From Paenibacillus sophorae (GTDB lineage: Bacteria > Bacillota > Bacilli > Paenibacillales > Paenibacillaceae), in contig NZ_CP076607.1 of assembly GCF_018966525.1 (NCBI RefSeq), forward strand, positions 558,001 to 622,000: a stretch of 64,000 bases of DNA, in the 5' to 3' direction. The position numbers and the translations under genes were made by a program. Shown one piece after another: positions 26,458-35,451 of this stretch (its first letter is position 1; every line of letters starts with the position of its first letter). The notes under the pieces were generated by a model. That model was not told the DNA's origin. It did not search any database and was given only the letters and a program-made list of their open reading frames with translations.

Positions 26458-26678
26458 CGAAGCTATCGAAATCAGAGCCAGGCATCCTTAGGGAAAAATA
26501 ATCGAAAGGCGGCCCCCTGCGGTTTCATACGGGTAGCCAGGGTAGAACTTCTCTGCCCGAGGGGCAGGGGCAAAGAATGAAGTAGACGGCAAATCATTGT
26601 CTGCGACCTCGGCGGGTTCAGGCTGAGCCGCGTATGCAGCTGATTATTTTATACCTATCGTTATATTTCGCCGTTATT

Positions 26679-26696
26679 TTATGATAAGGTTCTCCG
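26679..26696 (+). repeat. rlmH-type att-like site 7 (diverged)
   Basis: TTATGATAAGGTTCTCCG, with two changes from the usual core. The right arm CGGCAAGTTTT (26709-26719) is the left inverted repeat of cassette G, which supports the assignment. Confidence 0.65.
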
Positions 26697-26719
26697 CGTT
26701 GTCTGTAACGGCAAGTTTT

Positions 26720-26750
26720 AGGGCCATCCTATAGTGGGATGGCCCTTTCT
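26720..26750. terminator. Terminator hairpin at left end of cassette G
   Basis: AGGGCCATCC / GGATGGCCCT, loop TATAGTG, followed by TTTCTTTG. Confidence 0.7.
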
Positions 26751-26966
26751 TTGATCTCGCTTTGTTCAACTATCGTTCTTCGATAGTTCAGTAATCAATC
26801 AACATGAAAGTAAATCGTTATGATACAGTCCCCTTCCATTTCTCATTCGGTCCTAAGCTCATTTCATCCCTTGTTACGCCGTAAGGTGTGCCTCCGGAGG
26901 TATATCCCGATATGAAATAAAACTGGTCGTCTTAATCATTTCTTGGAAAGTATGTATCGGTAGTGG

Positions 26967-27743
26967 CTAAGGCTTTCTTGCTAAGAATAATTCTATTGTA
27001 TCGTGTAAATTAATATGTCCACCGTAATGGTTGATTGCTTCTATAATTTCTTTTTCAAGAAGTATTCGTTTATCCTCCTGTAATGCCCTATGGTCTGAAT
27101 AAGTATTAAGAAGTGAAACGTAACTTTTAGCGTCAAATGTTCTTGTTCGATGATATAGCTTAAAACTCACATCAATAAAACCGTACCGTTTAATTGTATT
27201 GACCATTTCCAAACAGTTTTCCTCGCTGTGTCTGTGTGCTAATATCGGCTTTTTAAATAATGGTCTATATTTGTCATAGACTTTCTGCATTGCAGTATGA
27301 AGGTCACCTTTTCTGGCTGGAAACGGACGATTCCAAAATAGTGCTAATACTCCGCCATTTCTCAAAAGTTGATAAACTTTTGTATATCCTATTTCTTGCG
27401 GTATCCAATGAAAAGCAGTTGCAGAATAAACTAAATCATAGTGATTATGATCAAGAGCTACACTTTCAAAATCATGATTGATCACATTGAAATTAGCAAA
27501 TTCCGAAAATTTTTCAGCTGAGAAATTAGCCAAAGATTCACCAAGTTCGATCGCCGTAACCTTGCAGCCGGTATACAAAAAAGGTAATGTGGCTTGTCCT
27601 GTCCCTATACCTATTTCTAGAGCTTTTTTACTATTATTTAAGTTTGAAAACTGAATCACATCATGAAACAGTTCTTTTACATACGTTGGGCGCATTTTGT
27701 CATAATTTAATACATCTTCATTAAACTTCAGGCGTAAATCCAT
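26967..27743 (-). CDS. Class I SAM-dependent methyltransferase
   Basis: A 258-residue methyltransferase. Motif I is ALEIGIGTGQATLPF (residues about 40-54), the post-I acidic residue is in VTAIELGESL, and motif IV follows around YDLVYSATAFHWI. The last is typical of methyltransferase domain 11/25 proteins that modify small molecules. The start ATG follows AAAGGAGG. As sole gene of its cassette it must work alone; resistance by modifying a drug is possible but cannot be read here. Confidence 0.85.
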   Translation of the reverse strand: MDLRLKFNEDVLNYDKMRPTYVKELFHDVIQFSNLNNSKKALEIGIGTGQATLPFLYTGCKVTAIELGESLANFSAEKFSEFANFNVINHDFESVALDHNHYDLVYSATAFHWIPQEIGYTKVYQLLRNGGVLALFWNRPFPARKGDLHTAMQKVYDKYRPLFKKPILAHRHSEENCLEMVNTIKRYGFIDVSFKLYHRTRTFDAKSYVSLLNTYSDHRALQEDKRILLEKEIIEAINHYGGHINLHDTIELFLARKP

Positions 27744-27819
27744 TTTTTACCTCCTTTAAATATAGGTTAAACTAAATCACCGCTAAGCTCTACTGCCGTA
27801 CATATATCATATTCGTGAC

Positions 27820-28140
27820 CTAGAGCCAAGACCCCTTTCGAGGGGTCAATTGAACGAGACGAAGCGTGGATGTGACCGAAAACCAACAAGAGACGTACGA
27901 GCGGCTGGTCGAGGCCGAAGACCGCCTGATCCGGCAGCTCGAAACCTGCGAACTGGCCCCTTCCGCCAAAACGGCGAAGGGGGCTTTTGCTTTTCGCAAG
28001 CAAAAGTCCCCCCCTCCAGGTACCGCGTCGTTCTGTGATCCCAAAAAGCTCGCAGAATCCCGTTTGCGCCGACTTTTTCGCCATGCGTAGCCCATCCCAA
28101 ACCCATGCCCGGCAAAGCTCCTTTCCAAGCCTGCTGCGGG
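27820..28140. other. Hairpin-rich, GC-rich noncoding block
   Basis: Several strong inverted repeats in a row: GACCCC-TTTCGA-GGGGTC (27829-27846), GCCCCTTCCGCC with GGCGAAGGGGGC, and CTTTTGCT with AGCAAAAG. Frames run through on both strands without good start signals, and the base composition differs sharply from the AT-rich methyltransferase gene. It may be a dispersed repeat or the decayed remains of another insertion. Confidence 0.5.
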
Positions 28141-28165
28141 ATTTTCCAAAAAAACTTACCGTTAC

Positions 28166-28183
28166 TTATGATACGGTTCACCG
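28166..28183 (+). repeat. rlmH-type att-like site 8
   Basis: TTATGATACGGTTCACCG. The left arm is AAAACTTACCGTTAC; the right arm contains AAGGCGAAATTT (28194-28205), as at the left end of cassette J. Confidence 0.85.
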
Positions 28184-28300
28184 TCTCATCAATAAGGCGA
28201 AATTTAGAACATCCTATTAGCCTCCCTTAACAAGCCATCATAATTGGGATATACTAGAATAGTAGTAAAAATTTCTAATAAAAGAGAGGAGTTTGTAATT

Positions 28301-29761
28301 ATGAGAAAAACACTTTCTATCGTTATCGTCATGAATCTAGTTTTCAGCTTTGCCTTTGGCCTCAATGCGTTTGCTGCCGATGACATGGCGGAATCCGGGG
28401 CTACCCCTGATGCTCATGTCACAGAACAAGTACTGCAGCCGAGTGGAGAGATTATATCCGAGCTTACCAAAGCTGCGCCTGAGATGGATTCATCGAAATT
28501 GAAACAGCACCAAGTAAAGGCATTCGAGAATTTGAAATCAGCTTCAACGGCTTCGAAAATGCAAAAAGGATTGATTGCGGCTCCACAATCTATTAGCTCT
28601 ACAGCCACAGCGGCGACTTATACATATACGGGCTACATTCAACAGGAAAGTACGTCCTCCTATTTATACCCTATTTATGTACAGCCGGGGAGCATACTGC
28701 AGGTCCAAATGGATAGTCCAGCATCAGCGCAGCTTGATTACGATCTTTATCTCTATGAATTTGATATGTCCACCGGGGAGTTGAACCCGAATCCGATTGA
28801 TTATTCGATTTATGGAACTTATTTGAATAACTATGAAAATGGATCCGGGACCTTGGCCGAAAATGTCGGCACGAGAAACAGTACTGCCGGTTCCAAAGCC
28901 TACTTGATTGAAGCTTATGGTGCAGTTGGAGGCAGCATTAACGATCCGTTCTATTTAACAGTCTCCACAAGCTCAACCTATGATGCATACGAGACGGACG
29001 AGAATGCGCTTCATGCCTATCCTTTCACGGTGGCCACAGGAGGTTCTACTCTTGCAAGCCGCTCCATCAATTCGGAGGTAGATCAGGATTGGTATACAAT
29101 CACGGTTCCTGAAAGCAGAAATTATGACGCAATGCATATTGATTTGGACCAAGCGTCTCTAGGCAATGGCTACAAAGCGGAATTGTATAGCGCATTAAGC
29201 AATAATCGGATGGCATTGACGCCCTCCGAAAATGGCAACGTGTCACTGGGAACAGGCACTTACTATCTGCGGGTTTATACGACAAATGCCTATTCGGATA
29301 ACAACTACTCACTCCATCTGCAGCCGGTATTAAGAGCCGATAAACTTGTTATAACGGGCTATAACTCCAATGGCGGTCCGAATGATTACCCCAGCTATGC
29401 ATATGGACGCTACTACCGGATTACAGGAAATAGCTTTACGGTGACCGGCGTTGCTGCGACCTCGGATAACTATGCCGTAGCCAATGCGGAAGTCGAAGTC
29501 ATTTGGGAGAATGATAATTGGTCCGAAGGCAGCAACAACAGATATCGGAGCGGAAAGGTATGGACAAACAGCAGCGGCGAATTCTCCATTACGTTATCCT
29601 TGCCTCCCTCAACCGGAAGCATTAGCCAATATTTGCCTGGCGCCATAAGCTTCACTCACTATTATGACATTTGCGGCGTGTTGGCGAGGGTAACGGATCG
29701 CCCTAGCGTGAACGATACAGATATTGTGTATCATTTTGCCTACAGCATTTACGGGGGTTGA
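28301..29761 (+). CDS. Secreted protein with PPC-like and Ig-like beta domains
   Basis: A 486-residue exported protein. ATG 28301 follows GAGAGGAG. Residues 1-26 are a signal peptide ending AFAAD. A first beta domain (residues about 95-210) and a second (about 225-325, with DQDWYTITVPESRNYD and GTGTYYLRVYTTN) look like bacterial pre-peptidase C-terminal (PPC) domains. A C-terminal Ig-like region follows (VANAEVEVIWENDNW). No catalytic domain is evident, so a surface or matrix role is possible. Confidence 0.75.
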   Translation: MRKTLSIVIVMNLVFSFAFGLNAFAADDMAESGATPDAHVTEQVLQPSGEIISELTKAAPEMDSSKLKQHQVKAFENLKSASTASKMQKGLIAAPQSISSTATAATYTYTGYIQQESTSSYLYPIYVQPGSILQVQMDSPASAQLDYDLYLYEFDMSTGELNPNPIDYSIYGTYLNNYENGSGTLAENVGTRNSTAGSKAYLIEAYGAVGGSINDPFYLTVSTSSTYDAYETDENALHAYPFTVATGGSTLASRSINSEVDQDWYTITVPESRNYDAMHIDLDQASLGNGYKAELYSALSNNRMALTPSENGNVSLGTGTYYLRVYTTNAYSDNNYSLHLQPVLRADKLVITGYNSNGGPNDYPSYAYGRYYRITGNSFTVTGVAATSDNYAVANAEVEVIWENDNWSEGSNNRYRSGKVWTNSSGEFSITLSLPPSTGSISQYLPGAISFTHYYDICGVLARVTDRPSVNDTDIVYHFAYSIYGG

Positions 29762-29774
29762 TAAGATCGACGAA

Positions 29775-29816
29775 AGCGCAATGGGCAGTGGAATAAACTG
29801 CCCGTTGCTTTTTTTT
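29775..29816 (+). terminator. Terminator after secreted-protein gene
   Basis: GCAATGGGCAGT / ACTGCCCGTTGC stem followed by eight T residues. Confidence 0.85.
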
Positions 29817-29909
29817 GTCCAATTATATAAAAAATATGGAATAATATTCCGATATTATGGATATAAGAGGAAAATCGAAATAAATAAACGGGATAGGGGT
29901 GGGTTAATT

Positions 29910-30767
29910 ATGAAGATTTACAGTTCGACCCAGTATGACTTAAATTTATACATAAATTCGAAACAGCATACCGATAAACCGGCCTTGATCACAGGCACGA
30001 TACCCGAACTCTCGCATGACACCGATACAGTGGAAATCAGCCCGGCTGCCAGAAAGTTGGCGGCATCCGATATTGTGAATCATTCGGCTAAATATTTTGG
30101 AACCGTTCAAATCAATGATTCGCTGAATCGCCTTCTCAAAGATCAACCCTCGGAGGTGAAGGAAGCTGTTTACGGCATCATTCAATCCAATTTCATTACC
30201 GACGTAACCGGAGAAGAGGAAAGATCAGCGTTATTAGAATTGGGACTCACTCAAGCTAAGTATATCGCGGACAACTACATGAAAGATGACGAAGCGGCGG
30301 AATTTATGAATACGATCCGTCAAATCGGAGCCATCTCCAAAACCAGAACCGTAGACCCTGAAACGAAAGAAATCCATTACGAAACACCCCCGCAAAGGCC
30401 TATTGGGGCTCCGGACGATTATATAGATTTGACCGATATGATGCAGAAATTCGAGCCGGAAACGCTGGACAAGCTACAGGAAGCTATTGTGAACGGAAAA
30501 GACTGGGGTAGCATCTTGCGAACCTTCGCTGAGAAAGCATCGACTCGTAAGGATTGGTTGAAGGAATACAGAGAGGGAGCAGCCAAACAGATCGGGGACA
30601 TCGTCGGTGAAAACAGATTCGGGAATGCCTCTACTGCCAGCTTGACTGAGTTTCTCAAAGATACCAAGGACATGATTGCCAATGCCGGATTTAAAAATAC
30701 CGGGTTTATAACAGACAATCTAGAGGCTTTTATGCGAACGTTGGGAAGCCCGAAAATGGTGGAATAA
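29910..30767 (+). CDS. Hypothetical protein with flagellar-like N-terminal motif
   Basis: A 285-residue soluble helical protein. ATG 29910 follows ATAGGGGTGGG. Residues 35-48 read DTVEISPAARKLAA, a motif commonly seen near the start of FlgM/FlaG-type and other flagella-linked proteins of Gram-positives. The rest is not recognised. It has its own AT-rich leader after a terminator and its own terminator, so it is an independent unit. Confidence 0.65.
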   Translation: MKIYSSTQYDLNLYINSKQHTDKPALITGTIPELSHDTDTVEISPAARKLAASDIVNHSAKYFGTVQINDSLNRLLKDQPSEVKEAVYGIIQSNFITDVTGEEERSALLELGLTQAKYIADNYMKDDEAAEFMNTIRQIGAISKTRTVDPETKEIHYETPPQRPIGAPDDYIDLTDMMQKFEPETLDKLQEAIVNGKDWGSILRTFAEKASTRKDWLKEYREGAAKQIGDIVGENRFGNASTASLTEFLKDTKDMIANAGFKNTGFITDNLEAFMRTLGSPKMVE

Positions 30768-30772
30768 CCGAA

Positions 30773-30823
30773 AAAAATGAGGGAACCGTTCAAGCTCTTG
30801 CCGGACGGTTCCCTCATTTTTTT
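30773..30823 (+). terminator. Very strong terminator
   Basis: 17-pair stem AAAAATGAGGGAACCGT / ACGGTTCCCTCATTTTT with T run. Confidence 0.92.
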
Positions 30824-30825
30824 GT

Positions 30826-31018
30826 TAATCGCATCGGCATCCGCCTTCTAAATGAAGTCCATTCTGTAATGGAGAACGACGTACAGCTTAAGAAGCAGCT
30901 TTTGGAATCTCTGATTGAGCGTATCATCTCAACACTGACTAGACTCTTAAGAGCATCGAGTTCAAGTTTGAATGCCCAATCAGCTTGCCACTGAGAATCA
31001 AGACAAAAACGTTACACT
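30826..31018 (+). pseudogene. Remnant of a large serine recombinase C-terminus
   Basis: One frame reads MENDVQLKKQLLESLIERII and then, after a frameshift and a TAG, a second frame reads TLKSIEFKFECPISL. Together this is the typical C-terminal end of large serine recombinases, where a helical IERI segment leads into an IEFKF strand. It ends directly at att-like site 9, exactly as the intact recombinase does at site 6. No catalytic part remains. Confidence 0.55.
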
Positions 31019-31021
31019 CAC

Positions 31022-31039
31022 TTATGATACGGTTCACCG
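31022..31039 (+). repeat. rlmH-type att-like site 9
   Basis: TTATGATACGGTTCACCG, identical to site 8; continues CGCTGTCT. Confidence 0.85.
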
Positions 31040-31140
31040 CGCTGTCTTTGATTTCACTTCCCCTTGTATATCGTTGTATCCTATCTTTACTTCTTTTGTT
31101 ATAATCGTTAATTGTTCGAATCGTCTGAGATCTAGTTAAA

Positions 31141-31590
31141 GTGGGTGAGGATATAAAAGTTTCAATAGAAGAAATAAACAAAGAACAGGAAGAGGAAATC
31201 CTCATCAGGTGCCATGAGGTAGATGACGAAATATGCGACATCGTAAATAAGCTGAAAACAGAAAGCCTCATTCTGCTCGGATATCATAATGAGCGTGTCC
31301 ACCGTATAAAACTTAGTGATATCTATTATTTTGAAGCAGTTGACGGAAAGGTTTTTATTTACAGCAAGGACAAAGTTTTTGAGGTAAAACAAAAGCTTTA
31401 TGAGTTAGAGGAATTATGCAAAGAAAAGAACTGTTTTCGTGCATCCAAATCAACTGTTTTGAACATAGCTAAGATTTCAGTTATTCATCCGTCAATAAGC
31501 GGCCGATTTGAAGCCGTGCTTGATAACGGGGAACGTGTTGTTATATCAAGGCAGTATGTGCCCGTGCTTAAAAATATGCTGGGACTGTAA
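31141..31590 (+). CDS. LytTR-domain DNA-binding regulator
   Basis: A 149-residue regulator. After a helical N-terminus (ILIRCHEVDDEICDIVNKL), the LytTR DNA-binding domain fills residues about 50-148 (LSDIYYFEAVDGKVFIYS, then FRASKSTVLNIAKI). The start is uncertain: GTG 31141 has a weak site, and the natural MKVSIEE-type start appears as ATA (31153). It is followed by a DUF3021 gene; the two are commonly paired, and the membrane partner is thought to control the regulator. Autoregulation is typical. Confidence 0.82.
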   Translation: MGEDIKVSIEEINKEQEEEILIRCHEVDDEICDIVNKLKTESLILLGYHNERVHRIKLSDIYYFEAVDGKVFIYSKDKVFEVKQKLYELEELCKEKNCFRASKSTVLNIAKISVIHPSISGRFEAVLDNGERVVISRQYVPVLKNMLGL

Positions 31591-31604
31591 GAGGAGGGAC
31601 ATAT

Positions 31605-32027
31605 ATGAAGATTTCAGAATTTGTAAAAGGGGTTATTCGAAATTTCTTGATCATCTTCGCAGCAATCATCATTATTATTACTATTTTGCGGCAAATTTTC
31701 TATCCTGATATGGTCTATGATTTGAAGTCGATCTATATCCTTATGATATTCTCACTTTTAGGCGCATTGACTGGATTTATTTTGTATTCTCCTAATGATA
31801 TAAGTGAGAAGAACATGCGTGTACGAATCATAATTCATTTCTTAGCTTTGGAAATGATATTGATTTCCCTTGGTAATGTAATTGGAATTGTGAACAGTGC
31901 CTTACATGTAATCATTATGGCATTGCAAATTGCGCTAATCTATGTCATCGTTCGTCTGCTGTCATGGCAAGGTGATAAAAAAGAAGCCCAAAGGATTAAC
32001 GAAAAACTAAAGGAACTGAAGCGGTAA
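31605..32027 (+). CDS. DUF3021 membrane protein, partner of LytTR regulator
   Basis: A 140-residue protein with four hydrophobic helices in the DUF3021 pattern (opening KISEFVKGVIRNFLIIFA). ATG 31605 follows AAGAGGAGGG, 14 bases after the LytTR stop, so the genes are co-transcribed. LytTR/DUF3021 pairs usually regulate membrane or stress operons; here the next gene is a membrane hydrolase. Confidence 0.85.
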   Translation: MKISEFVKGVIRNFLIIFAAIIIIITILRQIFYPDMVYDLKSIYILMIFSLLGALTGFILYSPNDISEKNMRVRIIIHFLALEMILISLGNVIGIVNSALHVIIMALQIALIYVIVRLLSWQGDKKEAQRINEKLKELKR

Positions 32028-32161
32028 GCTTTATAGCTTGCCGCTTTTTTTGCAGCTTATTTGCCTGTAGATACAGCTTATTGTATTTCTATATACTTCC
32101 TTTTAGCAGTTTTTTATGATGAAATCATCAAAATGAATACGAATAGGAAGGGAATACTACT

Positions 32162-33466
32162 ATGGGGACATTACTATTTTTTATCGCTTTGATTATCGAG
32201 ATTGCTTTTGCAATATATTGCATGGTAACGAAGCAAAGCCATCAAAAAATCAGAAATTGGGTTAGAATTGCTGTATTTGTTGCATTTACAACCCTCACCC
32301 TTTTTTCGGTCATCATTTGGAGCTTCCGCTGGATATTGTGTGCAATCCTGTTATTTATAATGGCGTTAATTGGAACGGTTTCGCTGATCCGCATCAAAGC
32401 AAATCCCTACGAATACAAAGGTGCTCGTATCGTCAGAAAAGCAATCATTATGATCGTTGTGCTGACATTTGCATTTACACCTGTACTTGTTTTTCCGCAG
32501 TATAAATTGCCAAAGGTTACGGGCGAATATAAAGTCGCAACAGCCACTTATACTTACACAGACAACAGCCGCATTGAGGCATTTACCGACACAGGGAAAC
32601 ACAGATTTGTTAATGTGGAATTTTGGTATCCCCAACATGCAGACGGCACATACCCGCTATTGGTATTCTCCCACGGGGCATACGGTATTAAGTCGAGCAA
32701 CACCTCTACCTATACGGAGCTTGCCAGCCACGGTTATGTAGTCGTTTCAATTGATCATCCCTATCATTCCTTTTATACGGCTGCAGCGGATGGAACGAAA
32801 GCTATGATCAATTCAGAATATTACCGGGAAGTCAGCAATGCCAACAAAGAGGGCATTTACACGGTGGAAGAACTCTACGGACTCATTCAAAAATGGATGA
32901 AGCTGCGAACAGACGATATGAATTTTGTAATTGATACGATACTTGAAAAATCCAAAAGTGACAGTAACCCCATCTATCAACATATCAATACAGCCAAAAT
33001 CGGTGTGTTCGGGCACTCCATGGGCGGCGCAGCCAGTGTTTGGCTTGGCAGAGAGCGTGATGATGTGCATGCGGTTGTCAATATTGATGCCCCTCTGTTC
33101 AGTGAGCTTAGTTATGATGAAGATACTGATGATTTGGTGGCAACGAACAAAACCTACACGACCCCGCTTCTTAATATTTATTCTGACGATGTTTGGAGAC
33201 AGCTTGATAACAATTCCACTTATGCGGCAAACAAAGCGGCTGATCGAAACTTCTCAGAGGTATATACCGTTCATTTTCAAGGTGCAAAACATTTAAGCCT
33301 GACCGATTTACCGCTTTTTTCTCCTGTACTTGCAAATATGCTGCAAGGTGGAAAAGCAACGATTGATACCTATTACTGTATTGAAACCGAAAATCAAATT
33401 ATTCTTAATTTCTTTGACTATGTATTAAAGGGAATTGGCCCTTTCACACCCAAAGAAACATATTAA
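32162..33466 (+). CDS. Membrane alpha/beta hydrolase, PAF-acetylhydrolase-like
   Basis: A 434-residue protein. Four hydrophobic helices fill residues 1-110 and anchor an extracellular alpha/beta hydrolase domain. Its oxyanion region is LLVFSHGAYG, the nucleophile elbow FGHSMGGAA and the likely histidine AKHLSLTD, as in platelet-activating-factor acetylhydrolase-type esterases. It lies 134 bases after the DUF3021 gene on the same strand and is a probable target of the LytTR system. The substrate is unknown. Confidence 0.82.
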   Translation: MGTLLFFIALIIEIAFAIYCMVTKQSHQKIRNWVRIAVFVAFTTLTLFSVIIWSFRWILCAILLFIMALIGTVSLIRIKANPYEYKGARIVRKAIIMIVVLTFAFTPVLVFPQYKLPKVTGEYKVATATYTYTDNSRIEAFTDTGKHRFVNVEFWYPQHADGTYPLLVFSHGAYGIKSSNTSTYTELASHGYVVVSIDHPYHSFYTAAADGTKAMINSEYYREVSNANKEGIYTVEELYGLIQKWMKLRTDDMNFVIDTILEKSKSDSNPIYQHINTAKIGVFGHSMGGAASVWLGRERDDVHAVVNIDAPLFSELSYDEDTDDLVATNKTYTTPLLNIYSDDVWRQLDNNSTYAANKAADRNFSEVYTVHFQGAKHLSLTDLPLFSPVLANMLQGGKATIDTYYCIETENQIILNFFDYVLKGIGPFTPKETY

Positions 33467-33510
33467 TCGAAATATTACAAGGTCATAAATTTACATCAAT
33501 ATATAAAGAC

Positions 33511-33545
33511 AAAGCCACTCCTTTGACAATGGAGTGGTTTCTTCG
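33511..33545. terminator. Bidirectional terminator
   Basis: GCCACTCC / GGAGTGGTTT stem, between converging hydrolase and DUF4386 genes. Confidence 0.75.
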
Positions 33546-33598
33546 GATATACTTCTCTTTTATTAATCTATCTCTATTTGTTTAATAGGGCAAACAAT

Positions 33599-34297
33599 CT
33601 AACACGCTTTTAGTTTTTCGAGGTTTTGCTTGTGAAATCCCTTCACAATCAACCAGACTGCCAAACTCAATTCATAAACGCCCACAGGTAGAGCAATAAG
33701 TCCTTTTGCTGCAGAGAGAGGTTCTACGATACCGAACATTTCTAATAGACCGGCTATGAATACGAGTACAGCTGTAATCATACCAAACAGCGCTAACGGT
33801 CTTGGCACTAAACCTGTTTTAAAAAGCAAATAGCTATACAATGCCGTATTGATACCCAGCATAAAATTGGGACCTAACATCGATGTCCAACGATGGAAAG
33901 CTTGCAGCATGTAACCGATCTCGTGAAGATTTTCTTCACTTGCTAAGCTGTTTGCTTCATAATGTATACTAAGCTGCAATAAACCCAATATACTCACCAC
34001 ACCTATTGCAATAAGAACAGCTTCCATAAATCGAAAGCATAGATATCCTAGTGCTAGTTGTTCATTCCAACGACGGAGATAAGGAAACAGCATAACCGCT
34101 GTACCTACTGCTGTCAGAACGAGCAAGAGATCGTTAATGACACCGAGCAAAACCTTGGTTTTAAATCCATTTGCCACGGACATATACCATTGTTCTGACA
34201 ATACCGGCTCATATGAGATAACAGCGATGACTGAAGTGACCGCAGCTACAATATAAAAAATGCCGATTATGATCCCATTCATTCTGTCTTGCGTCAT
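33599..34297 (-). CDS. DUF4386 membrane protein
   Basis: A 232-residue protein with about seven hydrophobic helices, in the DUF4386 pattern (opening MNGIIIGIFYIVAAVTSVI; LALGYLCFRFMEAVLIAIG). GGAGGTAAGG precedes the ATG. It is divergent from an AraC-type regulator with a GyrI-like sensor domain, which probably controls it. A second DUF4386 gene lies at 61083. Function is unknown. Confidence 0.83.
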   Translation of the reverse strand: MTQDRMNGIIIGIFYIVAAVTSVIAVISYEPVLSEQWYMSVANGFKTKVLLGVINDLLLVLTAVGTAVMLFPYLRRWNEQLALGYLCFRFMEAVLIAIGVVSILGLLQLSIHYEANSLASEENLHEIGYMLQAFHRWTSMLGPNFMLGINTALYSYLLFKTGLVPRPLALFGMITAVLVFIAGLLEMFGIVEPLSAAKGLIALPVGVYELSLAVWLIVKGFHKQNLEKLKAC

Positions 34298-34374
34298 TAA
34301 CCTTACCTCCTTTGGCTAATCACCATTGTAATAATAATCATAGATTATTCTGAAAAAAATGATTGGGGGTTATT

Positions 34375-35244
34375 ATGGACCATTATGAAGTCATAGAGAG
34401 TTCTTTAATCCATATTGAGAACAATTTAGACCAGTCTTTATCACTAGAGTCTGTGGCTAATACCTTTAACATGTCCAAATATTACTTTCACAGACTTTTT
34501 TCTGCCATGATGGGTTGTTCTTTAAACAACTACATACTATCCAGAAGATTGAACGCATCACTACCATTCATTCAAACCGATAATTTACCACTAACAGATA
34601 TAGCCTACATGCTAAACTTTGGAACACAATCATCTTTCACCCGCGCTTTCAAACGCCAATACGGTATTGCTCCAAACTCTCTAAGAGTAAAAAATTTGAA
34701 CATACTTCAAAGTCCAGTGCCATCTGTCGTTAAAAGACCCATTAAAAACATCAATGGTGATATTGTCACCGATTTCACCCTAACGGAGTTCGAATCAATC
34801 AGGGTGAGCGGCATAGCCTTTGAGGTTGACCTGGCAACTGATGATTACAAAACGAAGATTCGGTCTCATTCAAACAAGCTGTTAAATGACATTGATAAAA
34901 CAGTATCTGGCTCATGTTATGTCATTTATTCGAATTGCCAACCCAACTCAACCCGCTTCAAGGTCTTGTTCGGGATCCCAAGTGATATTCAAATAGAGAA
35001 ACCTTTTTATTTTTCCGTTGATTTACCACAGCTCTTCTGTGCCAAGTTTAAATATTTTGGTGATCTCCTTGATATAGGTGATGTTTTCATAACTGATTAT
35101 GCAAGATTTTTGAAGATTTCCAGGCAGGAAGCTGACGATTCTCACATCGAACTTATTCAATTTTTTGATGACATCCACAATCTTGATTCGGCCTACCACA
35201 TCTACGCACCTATCAAAAAACTAACGATTGACTCAGATTATTAA
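34375..35244 (+). CDS. AraC family regulator with GyrI-like C-terminal domain
   Basis: A 289-residue activator. Residues about 8-105 hold the two AraC helix-turn-helix units (LESVANTFNMSKYYFHRLF and LNFGTQSSFTRAFKRQYGI). Residues 130-289 resemble the GyrI-like small-molecule-binding domain. ATG 34375 follows GGGGGTTATT. It is divergent from the DUF4386 gene, its likely target. Confidence 0.88.
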   Translation: MDHYEVIESSLIHIENNLDQSLSLESVANTFNMSKYYFHRLFSAMMGCSLNNYILSRRLNASLPFIQTDNLPLTDIAYMLNFGTQSSFTRAFKRQYGIAPNSLRVKNLNILQSPVPSVVKRPIKNINGDIVTDFTLTEFESIRVSGIAFEVDLATDDYKTKIRSHSNKLLNDIDKTVSGSCYVIYSNCQPNSTRFKVLFGIPSDIQIEKPFYFSVDLPQLFCAKFKYFGDLLDIGDVFITDYARFLKISRQEADDSHIELIQFFDDIHNLDSAYHIYAPIKKLTIDSDY

Positions 35245-35451
35245 GATCGCCATATGGTAATCATAATCTTCTTTATGTGCCTCCATTCCGTTTCAGTAAT
35301 TATTTGATGAACATAAGATAACATCATGGCATAAAATGCACTTTCCAAATCTTGCTGTAATGAAAAAAGCACCTCTATTGAGATGCATATTCATCAACGA
35401 TGTGACTATTTTCTTTTAGTGAATAGCGGCACCACTCGACCTCGCTGTTAC
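35245..35451. other. Gene-free right end of cassette I
   Basis: No gene is seen. A GCACCTC / GAGATGC hairpin near 35369-35387 may be a weak minus-strand terminator. Confidence 0.5.

Larger units (their letters stand above)
22289..26696. mobile_element. Cassette F: regulators, LRR protein, isochorismatase-like enzyme
   Basis: Interval of 4.4 kb between att-like sites 6 and 7. No recombinase. A second degenerate site 48 bases inside its left end suggests a small deleted cassette. Ends show no clear inverted repeat. Confidence 0.45.
26458..26966. other. Gene-free stretch with att-like site 7
   Basis: Holds the end of cassette F, att-like site 7, the left inverted repeat of cassette G and a terminator. 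A hairpin-forming C/G-rich patch lies near 26505-26570. No gene is seen. Confidence 0.6.
26697..28183. mobile_element. Cassette G: single methyltransferase gene (1.5 kb, terminal inverted repeats)
   Basis: Left end CGGCAAGTTTT (26709-26719) and right end AAAACTTACCG (28151-28161) form an inverted repeat with one mismatch, next to att-like sites 7 and 8. It carries one gene and no recombinase, which makes it the clearest gene-cassette-like unit in the array. Confidence 0.65.
28184..31039. mobile_element. Cassette H: secreted protein, unknown protein, recombinase remnant
   Basis: Interval of 2.9 kb between att-like sites 8 and 9. A degraded large-serine-recombinase C-terminus abuts the right site, mirroring the gene-to-site arrangement of cassette E. 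This suggests that the cassette once carried its own recombinase. Confidence 0.6.

Noticed and set aside
26815..26835. TTATGATACAGTCCCC, similar to the first half of the att-like core
   Set aside because: Only about nine bases match and no cassette-end arms flank it; too weak to call a site.
27767..28181. Three overlapping minus-strand frames in the hairpin block
   Set aside because: All three phases are open because of GC-rich repeats; none has start signals or motifs, so treated as noncoding.
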